This document shows positions 55,171 through 64,000 of a stretch of DNA of 64,000 nucleotides, in pieces (the stretch's first letter is position 1; the number at the start of each line of letters is the position of its first letter). The position numbers were made by a program, and so were the translations under genes. The notes beneath the pieces were generated by a model. That model saw nothing but the letters and a program-made list of their open reading frames with translations. It searched no databases and was not told where the DNA came from. Origin of the DNA: Dastarcus helophoroides (Eukaryota; Arthropoda; Insecta; Coleoptera; Bothrideridae); NCBI GenBank assembly GCA_028583605.1, contig CM053328.1, positions 33,835,578 through 33,899,577 on the forward strand, written 5' to 3'.

Positions 55171-57400
55171 TAATTTAAAATAGTTATTTAATATCCTTTA
55201 GAATTTCAGGCAGTTAATTGAAGCGTGCTCAAAAAAAATGAATGAAGAAAATCCCCAAAGAAATGAAGTTAAAAAATCACTGCTTTCGGGTGAAATATGT
55301 AATGTAGGAGCTGTGTTAATAAATGCAACAAAAACATTAACATTAGTTGCAGACAACAAATTTAAATCATTCAGTAATCACTTTTTAGGCGGGTTTAATT
55401 TCAAAATATTTTGAAGGAAACTTTTGTCTATCTGAGTAAAATAAATTTGCAAAAATACATTAACCAAATTATTAGAATAATTGTCCCATATTTCTTAATA
55501 CTGGTATCACCTATGATCGAAATTCGAGTGTCATAAAATGACAAAATTTAGCTTGTTTTTCATCGAAATTCAAGTGTCATAAAATGACGAAAATTTAGCT
55601 TGTTTTTCGTAAAAATTATTTATAATTTTTGTCTTAAGCTGGAGGAAGGAAATGTCGAAAATTTCGAAAATTTCTAATTATTACTTGTTTTTAAAATTGA
55701 GACCTTTGTTCGAAATGTCGAGTTTTTAAAAATGTCTAATCATTTTGAAGAATTATACTTTTTTTAATCTAGATTTTTTTTAGAAGTTCGACTTTTTCTA
55801 AAATTAGACATGTAGAAATTTCCATCCTTCTTCAGACTTTAAATTCTGAAGTATTAGACTTCTATTTAGTTTAAATTTTTTTGAAACTTGTAACACTTTG
55901 TATATTTCAATTTTATTTTAAATTTCAACATTTCAAAATTTCCAGAACTGAGACTGATTGTTTGTTCAAACTATTAACTTTTTGAAACTGTTGACTCTTT
56001 TTAAAAAAGAATGACTTCTCAAATTTAATAGTTTTCTTGAAAATTTCGACTCTAAAAAATTTAGGATACTTAAAAATTTCAACCTCTTCATAATTTCGAC
56101 TTTTGCTCCTAATATTAATTTTTAAAAAGTTGACTTATTCCTAAAGAATTAGGACTTTTTTGATTAAGTTTTTTCATTTTTGTTTCGATATTTCCTTTTA
56201 CCATTTTCAATATCTCAATGTTCTTCAAGTTAAATTTCCCCACTTTACAAAATTTTGACTTATTTTTAAATTTAACTTTGTTCAAAGTTTCGTCATTTAA
56301 CTCACAATTATCATCAGGATTATTACACAGATAAGAAATAAATTAAAAATAATTAAGGTTTTCAAAATTCGTGTAGTTGATTTTATGGTTGGAATTCGTG
56401 GGCGCTCGCTATTATAAATATAAAATACGAACTCGATCACACTTCTCGCTTTAAGATGAAAAACATTGGGAAACGTGAATGAATAAATCCAGCGGCTAGT
56501 AAATTTTGCTTCATTTAAAATTAGTACTCTCTAAAAATAGACGAAGAATGTGTGGCAGTCTATATCTAGTTGTACATATGAAAATGTGCGATCAGAAATG
56601 TTGAAATTCTGCCAAATGTTTCCCGGCATTGTTGAAGTAATTTGGCAAATGATATCAGCAAACAATTATATAAGGCATTTGTGCCGCTTACGTTACTTAA
56701 AAAGAGAAAAAAAAAGGTGATGAATATCCAACAGAATTCCAACACGAGAAACCCGAAGCTAAATGAACACTTTAAATTGACAACTCATTATTTTTTAGCA
56801 AAAGGAAAGAAATGCTTTCTTGGGAATATTTCCCAGTAAATATGTACGTTCATTCATACTTTTCCACAAATATTTGTTCCTTCAAAAAAAATTGGTCATC
56901 ACTGGTACTTTAAGCAAATGTTGAAGATATTACTCCTAACAATAATAATAATAAGCAGGAAAGGTGTATGAGAATCTAGAAATGTACAAAAAGTAACATT
57001 CGACGAAAAAACCAAATATAATGGGAGGATTCAGTGATTATATGTTAAAAAAAAGAATTTAAACATCACAGATATTTTTTTTCATGAGGAAGAAATTTGA
57101 CAGACATTGAAAGTGCACCAACCCAAATGAAAATCTTACTCCTGAATTACTTTGAAATTTCCCTAATTGTGTACAGATCATTAACTTCTTTTTTCTTTCA
57201 TTATTTCGTTTACTAACTTCAGATTATTGAATATTTACTGAGATGTTTTTGGCGATAAAAGTTAACCATTTTATTGCAATTGAATACGTTTAATGTATTA
57301 TAGTGAGCAAATGGTTGGGGAAAACATTGGGGTCTTAATGCCTTCTTGGAGCCTAGCTGACATCACACATTTCAAAGTGAAAATAACCAACACAAAAAAT
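55171..57400. repeat. AT-rich intergenic with T-rich satellite at 55540-56290
   Basis: Two tandem units of TTCAAGTGTCATAAAATGACG lie near 55525-55600, then AAATTTCGA-type satellite in the T-rich orientation to 56290. 56290-57400 is AT-rich without a recognisable gene; a TATAAATATAAAA at 56414 was noted but not assigned. Confidence 0.6.
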
Positions 57401-60400
57401 TAAAAACATGTTTCCACAATAGAGCAAACTGACAGATATTTCAGTCGAGATTTTGAGAGAAAAACGTGGAAATTGCAAAAAAAACTTTCCCTAAATTTCG
57501 AGTTTAAAGTGAAATTTCTAGTATTACAGTTGGAACTTTAAAATTTCATTGAAAAAGTTCAAAGTTTGTTCAAATAAATCTGAATTTTAAGGAAAAAAAT
57601 TTGAATTTTCAAATAAAAAACTTGATATTCGTTGATAACCTTTTAAAATTGCATATAACAAAAGAATTTTGAAATTAAAAAACATGTTCTCGAGATTTTA
57701 GATTCTAAAGTCGAAAATTCGAAATGAAAGTAGATATTTTCCACTTCTAAAGCAAAATTCGTCCAAGTGAATTTGGAATTTTTTTAAAAATCTTTTAAAT
57801 TTTAGAAAAAAAAACTCCAAATTGTTATATAACATTTTGAGTTGCATATCAAACTAAAAATTTGGGATTAGAGTCAGAATTTTCTGTTGTCAAATCAAAA
57901 ATTCGAAATAAGAGTAGAAAGTTTCTGCTTCCAATCCAAAATTCTGCCAAATAAGTCCCAGATTTCGTAAAAATATTAAAATTTCAGAAAAAGACTCAAA
58001 CGTTTTAGATTACATATTGAGTTGGTATATCTAAAATAAAATTATAATCAAAATACTTCTCTGGAACTGCTGTGTTCTAAAGTCGAAAATTAGAGTCAAA
58101 ATTTTCTGTTGTAAAGTCAAAAATTCAAAATAAGAGTGGAAAGTGTCTACTTCTCATCCAAAAATTCGGCCAAATACATCCGAAATTTCATAAAAATTTG
58201 AAATTTCAGAAATAGACTCAAGAGTTTTAGATCTCGTTTTGAGTTGGTATATCTAAAAAAAAATATAATGAAAATATTTTTCTAGAAATTTTGTGTTCTT
58301 AAGTCAAAAATTGGAGTCAGAATTTTCTGTTGTAAAGTCAAAAATTCGCAATAAGAATGGAAAGCGTGTACTTCTCATCAAAAATTCGACCTACTAAATC
58401 CGAAATTTCATGAAAAATTTGATATTTCAGAAAAAGACTCAAAAGTTTTGGATCACATTTTGAGTTGGTATATCTAAAAAAAAATTATGAATTAAAAAAC
58501 TATTCTTGAAATGTTGCTGTTCTAAGGTAGAAAATTAAAAAAGGCATCAGAAATTTCGTGAACAATTTTGAAGATTTTGTTACATAAAAATAACTCACAA
58601 TTTTTGGTTAATATTGTAATTTTCGAAACTAAAATTGAAACACAAATCTTGTCTCCCTGAAACCAAGAAAAATTAAAAAACACAACAAAGGTTGCTCACG
58701 CGTTTCGGCAGCCAAGCTATTATCTTCAGAGAGATCGAAACAAAACTCTCAATTTATAAGCAAACTTTTAAAATTCAATTTTTAATGAAAACCATTTTTT
58801 AATTCCAACTTTTTTTAACTTCGACTTTGGCCTCGAAAGTTTGACCTTTAACTCGAAATTTTATTCATTTTTAAAATGGAATCTCCATGAAAAAATAGGA
58901 ATTGCGAAAAAAAAACGTTTGATAGAAAAAACGATATTTTGATGGTAAGCATTTCAAGAACCATTTTCAAAAACTAGAAATTTCAATATAATATATTCTT
59001 TCAGAATTATAGGCTTTTCTCAAAATTTTTCAATTTTACCATTCATATTGAACTTTTGATTTGAAATTCTTACAAAAAATTTAAAATCTACAGAAGTTAA
59101 AACTTAAAATTTCTATGCTAGATTTTTTTCGAAATCTCTGGATTATAAAGTCAAAGTTTTGAAAAGAGTCTTGTCTACAAATTTCTGGTTTTTCTTCTAT
59201 ACATTGTTTATTCATTTTTATATTTGTTTTATTACTTCTGAGAATGAAATTTCTGATTTAAATTCGAAATTTTGAGCAAGTAGAATACGACTTAAACTTT
59301 AAAATGCAGCCTTTTAATAGAATGAAACTGGTCTCTGCTTCTCAAACTCTGAATCTAATAAATACCTCAATCAAATCTATTAATCTGTCGATTTGTTACA
59401 TTTGTTTTATCACTTCTAAGAATGAAATTTCTGATTTAAATTCGAAATTTTGAGCAAATAGGATGCAACTTAAACTTCAAAATGCAGCGCTTTTAATAGA
59501 ATGAAACTGGTCTCCGATTCTCAAACTCTGAATCTAATAAATACCTCAATCAAATCAACCAAATCTATCAATCTATCGATCTGTGTCTTAGAGTCAAAAT
59601 TTCGCGTTTAAAGTCAAAAATAGTTTACAATTCCAAGAAATCCTTTTTCAACATTTCTAGCTTGAAGCATAAAATTCGCAATTCAAGTCGAAATGTATTT
59701 TGTTTACTGAAAAATTTCAACATTTTGAAATAAGATTGTTGTGCCCAAAATTTTCGTTTTCAATTGGAATTTTTGAAATTTTAGTCGATATTTAGAAAAA
59801 ACATTTCAACAATTTCAGTTTAAGAAAAAACATTTTTTCGAAGTTGGCAACTATCAATTTTACGTTGACTTTTCAAGCCTATTTTGGAGTAAATCCATGA
59901 CAGGCTTGAAATTTGGGATTTTTTTGAAGTGCTAAAAGCTTCAATGTAATCTAAAATTTTTTTATTTAAAGTCGAAATTTGAATGCACTTTTGAAAATTT
60001 GACTTTAAAATGAAAATAACTGAAGTCTCGAGAATCAAATAAAACATTAAAATAAAAATTTGGATACGTAAACAAACTGTTTCTCGAATTTTTCGTCTTA
60101 AATTTGACATTTTGAATTAGGTCGAAATGTGATCACCACAGCCAAAGTCGAAGCTTTTAATTTCAAGAGAAAAATTTTTTATAGTGATTTAGGAATGTAG
60201 AATTGAATGTGTAAGAAGCTTTGAAATAAAAAAAAAATTGGATTTTCAAATGTAAAAGCAAAATGCTTTATTTAAATTGAAATCTGGATATTCATAGCTA
60301 TTAAACTTTAACAACAATTAAAAACAATAGATATTAAAAATTCCACAATGTTTCCACAAATATTTGCTAACACAATGTCAATTATTTAAAATCTGGAGTC

Positions 60401-60600
60401 TATAGTCGAAAAAAAGTTAAAATTTTGGTGCAAAACTTCTAGGTAACTCCAATTTCTAAAAAAGATATTTTTGAAATTTCGAGCTTAAAGTAAAACTTTC
60501 GAAATTTAAATATCTATTTCGAGAACATTTGAATCAGTGTTGAAATTTCGATAAAAAGAGTCGACATTGTGAGGTTGAAATTCCAATTTTAAGAAAAAAT
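57401..60600. repeat. A-rich satellite domain with two overlaid tandem arrays
   Basis: AAATTTCGA-type satellite in the A-rich orientation for most of the stretch. Overlaid are three units of 221-222 bp (landmark TTTCTGTTGT at 57881, 58103 and 58324) and two units of about 179 bp (landmark GAAATTTCTG at 59245 and 59424). No gene is supported. Confidence 0.8.
58629..58738. repeat. Fold-back repeat copy 6, left arm only
   Basis: Left arm GTCTCCCTGAAACCAAGAAA to CAGAGAGAT, then satellite. The minus strand 58692-58735 keeps CTGAAGA and CCGAAACGCGT of the hammerhead-like core, with one base lost before the expected cleavage site. Confidence 0.8.
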
Positions 60601-61389
60601 TTAAAGGACTCCTAAATCCAGGTTTCTAAACCAAGGGAAGGCCACAGAAAGAATAGTAAATAGTAACAGATCAAAATAAAAACCAAATCAGGACTGCCAA
60701 AGACGTAAAAATATAAGAAAAATTTACATTCAGGTTTTGTTTCAATTTTAATAATTAAAAGGGGCACTAAAATTCGTTGACAGTAGCAAATGGCCATAGC
60801 TAGTGGCGTAATTTGAGAGTGGTAATGAGTGGCAGCAGAATTATTAATTAAAATAACTGATGATGAATCTATTAGGATACTTAAATAGAGAATGTTTGCA
60901 ATTATGTTTTTGAAAGAGCTGAAAGAGCTTTAATAAACTAATAATTTGAAGATTTTTTTATTTCGGGGACTCCCCTTTATACATGAGGCCATTTCGTACT
61001 CCCAGACCTACGGTACGTCTTGCTACCCCAATTAAGAAGTTGAAATTACACCCCTGAGTGTAGCAATGGAAAATGATATAACGTAATTCATATAATAATG
61101 ATAACTAGATAAACATCGTATGTAACAGAGATAAACAGAACAACAGGCGAGCAAATATTAATGAAACCTGTTCCATTTCTGTCTAAACGAGTTTTCGTTA
61201 CGATTTAAGCTAGAGTACACGTGCAATTAAACTTAGAACTTCAAGCAAACAAAATCGTTTATTGTGCAACTTGGAATCTGATTAATATTTAGTGCATATT
61301 GCATGGGAGAAAAAAAAAAGAATTCACTTCCAAAAATAGAAGCAAAGGAAGGCGTGAAATGAGCCACTGTTCAGTTTTAGCCTTAAAAT
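60601..61389. other. AT-rich intergenic, nothing assignable
   Basis: No gene, repeat array or mobile element that I can name. Confidence 0.5.
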
Positions 61390-61955
61390 TAAAAATGGAA
61401 GAACACTTCCTCCGATAAATGCATTCTGGTAAAATCCCAATGAGTCTTAAGAGGTTCTCAATGCTCATCAGCAACTCATTCAACTACGATAGCTACTAAG
61501 ACATTCACATGAAATGTACAAAACGATCAAATGAAAGAAGCTCCATTTTTCCATTGGATGTAGGCACACTGCTCTGCCTCCCATCTGCAACTGTTCCATG
61601 AGCACAATCGGTACCTTCCTCATGGAGATGGTACAATAGGCTTAAATAAACAAAAATGCTCGCCATAAAATTAAAAATGAAGGGAAACTTCCTCCCATAA
61701 ATGCATTCTGGTAAAATCCCAATGAGTCTTAAAAGGTCCTCAATGCTCATCAACAACTCATCCAACTACGATAGCTATTATGACATTCACATGAAATGTA
61801 CAAAACGATCAAATGAAAGAAGCTCAATTTTTTTATTCGATGTAGGCACACTGCTCTGCCTTCCATCTGCAATTGTCCCATGAGAACAATCGGTACCTTT
61901 CTCATAGAGATGGCACAATAGACTAAGATAAACCAAAATGATCGCCTACGGAAGC
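61390..61955 (-). pseudogene. 282-bp tandem repeat with chemoreceptor-like coding remnant
   Basis: The landmark GCATTCTGGT is at 61421 and 61703. In minus orientation both copies encode (M/D)ELLMSIE(D/N)LLRLIGILPECIY, and the second continues FIFNFMASIFVYLSLLYHLH, a hydrophobic segment. The pattern resembles the N-terminus and first membrane segment of insect odorant receptors (7tm_6), but this is resemblance by eye only. Stops between copies show these are not intact genes. Confidence 0.35.
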
Positions 61956-62245
61956 CACCATCCAGAGTTTAGTCGTTTAGTCTTTGATGTTGCCATCAAA
62001 GTCTAGTTCCAAATGTGTGGCCAGCAGTAGTTATTATCAAACGATGAACGAATGCCACAAGCCAATTCTCAGTAAGTGTCCCAATTTATTTAGTCACATA
62101 TGGGCTAAAAATAGTATTCCCATTAAAGCTGGAAGTCAACAAAGACAAATTGATTTAAAAATCAAGATACGAGATCAGTCAAACTAATCATCAGCAATAA
62201 AACTGCAAACTTGCTAAAAGACTTGGGATCACAGAAAGAAATAAA

Positions 62246-62370
62246 ATTGAATTAAAAATCGTCGTCTGAAACCAAGAAAGATTAAAAAACACAAAAGATG
62301 TTGCTCTGTTTTTTAATCTTTCTTGGTTTCAGGGGACAAGGGGTCAATTTTTGACCAGTCCGTTCCACCA
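62246..62370. repeat. Fold-back repeat copy 7, short
   Basis: Arms GTCTGAAACCAAGAAAGATT and its mirror AATCTTTCTTGGTTTCAGGG flank a centre reduced to about 20 bases; it ends GACCAGTCCGTTCCACCA. The hammerhead-like core is deleted. Confidence 0.85.
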
Positions 62371-62869
62371 AAAAAAAAACCAGAAACAGAAGAAAAATAG
62401 AAAGAAAGAAAGTTCAAATCTGACTTCATTTTTTTTTCTTTTTCGATCCTTGACAGCTTATATATCCAATAAAACTTTTTGCGAAATAGTTTGTTGAAGT
62501 AATTGTAGAACAATAACCACTTTCTTCAAGTAGTCAAGTTGTGTAGTTTGTTACCAATTTTCAGACCTTCAAGACCTTATTGTACAAGTTTGACCGGATG
62601 CAGAAGTGAAAAACAATATTTCTCTCACATCGCATCTTACAGATAATTCTCAAAAGCTTCCAGAGTGCTTATTATGTAAACAAAAACTTTGATCGCGTAC
62701 AAATAGAAAATTATCAGTTTGATGGAGACTGAACAAAAAAAACAAAGACTTAAGTGCATAAGAGAGTTAACATACACCAAATTGAATCGATGACGATTAA
62801 ATGAGGATTGAATCCACTTCAATAAGTGTTTTATTCAGTTGCAGGTATGCGCCTCATTATAATTAAAAA
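62371..62869. other. AT-rich intergenic, nothing assignable
   Basis: No supported feature. Confidence 0.5.
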
Positions 62870-62998
62870 CTGTCAAGATTTCCCATGCAATTTAAAATTA
62901 AAGTGTGACGGATGAAAGAAATGGCATAAATGGAAGCTATTACACCAAGAGTGAAGAAAATGATAGCACCAATAAAAGGCATGATAACCTGAGTCTTA
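62870..62998 (-). pseudogene. Possible exon of a membrane protein, C-terminal
   Basis: After an AGACTCAG acceptor the minus strand encodes VIMPFIGAIIFFTLGVIASI then YAISFIRHTLILN and a stop soon after, i.e. one strong membrane helix. The neighbouring upstream stretch (63020-63145) has good acceptor and donor sites but stops in all frames. Family unknown; may be a decayed gene. Confidence 0.3.
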
Positions 62999-63145
62999 AT
63001 AAGTTATAAATAAACTTGAGCTACATTAATTTTTAAAAAGATCCTTACTTGTTTGAAGATGGCGGTTTAATCAACTTTTTTTGTTACGAACTATGTAACT
63101 ATAAAGCCTAGAAGTTGACCAACAGCTTTATCGTGACTGTAACAA

Positions 63146-64000
63146 GATTTAGAAAAAATAGGTAAGACCAGATCTCTACATTTTGATATTCAGTGAGCTT
63201 TGGTGCAACCAGATCTAGAAAAAATGTTAGGACCAGATTCCTATGGGATTTAAAAATTGTCTGGTTATATTTTTAAGGGAAGCTTGATAAACAATAGTAG
63301 GAGAAGCGATGGTCCTGACCATAATAAGCAACGATTAGTTTCCAAAATTGTTCACTGCTCTTCTAGAGACTTAATTCTCAAAAATAGATCATGTAGCAGT
63401 CACAAAAAGCTCATTATGGAAATTGAAACCAAAAAAAATAGTATGGGACCATAAATACTAAATATTCCAATCTCTTTCTAAATTCGGATTCCTATTTATA
63501 TAACACTAATAAGCAGATTCCAACGGATACACCAATAAATAAAAACAATCGACAGGAAAATTCGGACAAATCTAAAAATAAATGGTTTAATTTTAGTGAG
63601 CCATGTACGGGCCGATTATATTATCTAATGAAATATTCAATATGGCGCGTTTCGATTATCTTGCATATCTAAACAACAATGGAATTTGACGATCTGTAAT
63701 ATAATTTGAGGTTTTAGCACATCGAAGCCAGAAAACTATGTACAAGGTAACACTACTGTTACTCTAATTCTTCTATTTCTGGGTATAAAGCCACAATTAC
63801 ATAACTTACAAATGAATTGTGTCGTGTGGGGGGGAGGGTGATCCTGACAGTTTTGACAGTTCGTGTATTTGTATAACATGCGATTTAAACTATACTTTTC
63901 AGTGAAACCTCAAATTATAATACTTCACGTCCACTGGATTCAGCCGAATAATCTTCCATGTTGTTTAGCGCAAACACTCGACGTTTCGATGCATTTAACT
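63146..64000. other. AT-rich intergenic, nothing assignable
   Basis: A loose repetition of AGATCTAGAAAAAAT(A/G)..AGGACCAGAT near 63145-63240 is visible. No gene is seen. Confidence 0.4.

Noticed and set aside
56400..56460. TATAAATATAAAA with GC-rich GGCGCTCGC as a possible Mhc promoter
   Set aside because: Orientation is ambiguous, no exon 1 donor was identified and no full MEF2 consensus is present; too weak to call.

Overview
The window is AT-rich animal DNA, almost certainly from an insect. Its main content is the insect sarcomeric myosin heavy chain gene (Mhc), with the mutually exclusive exon clusters known from Drosophila. The order cannot be fixed from sequence alone; a beetle is plausible. 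No bacterial features, CRISPR arrays, tRNA or rRNA genes were seen.

Layout. 1-926 (+): last three exons of a cytochrome b5-related desaturase gene (Cyt-b5-r type). 2.7-5.9 kb: a broken Copia pol, a fold-back repeat and a LINE fragment. 5985-8890 (-): an unrecognised two-exon gene with a 17-residue tandem repeat and a single-base frameshift. 8.9-18.8 kb: a large degenerate AAATTTCGA-type satellite domain. 18.9-20.3 kb: Tc1 and LINE fossils. 21.5-53.9 kb (-): Mhc. 54-64 kb: fold-back repeats, more satellite, and two short tandem-repeated or decayed coding-like segments.

Mhc could be read exon by exon. Choosing one exon per cluster and discounting two single-base insertions gives 1960 residues, matching the family length. 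Clusters: exon 3 (2), exon 7 (4), relay exon 9 (4), a loop-2 exon (2), converter exon 11 (3) and hinge exon 15 (2). That is 384 formal combinations, with two possible C-termini. The loop-2 pair, the fourth relay exon, GC donors on two converter exons, and an internal promoter-like region that would start a headless rod protein are the most notable points.

A dispersed fold-back repeat family (seven copies) carries hammerhead-ribozyme-like cores of the type known from Penelope-like elements. A perfect 54-nt palindrome with a 2-nt spacer lies in an Mhc intron. Several coding frames (6621, 23533, about 26405) carry a single extra base, so assembly error should be tested before any biological reading. 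Exon boundaries were placed by eye from splice sites, phase and family similarity; no search or RNA evidence was available.
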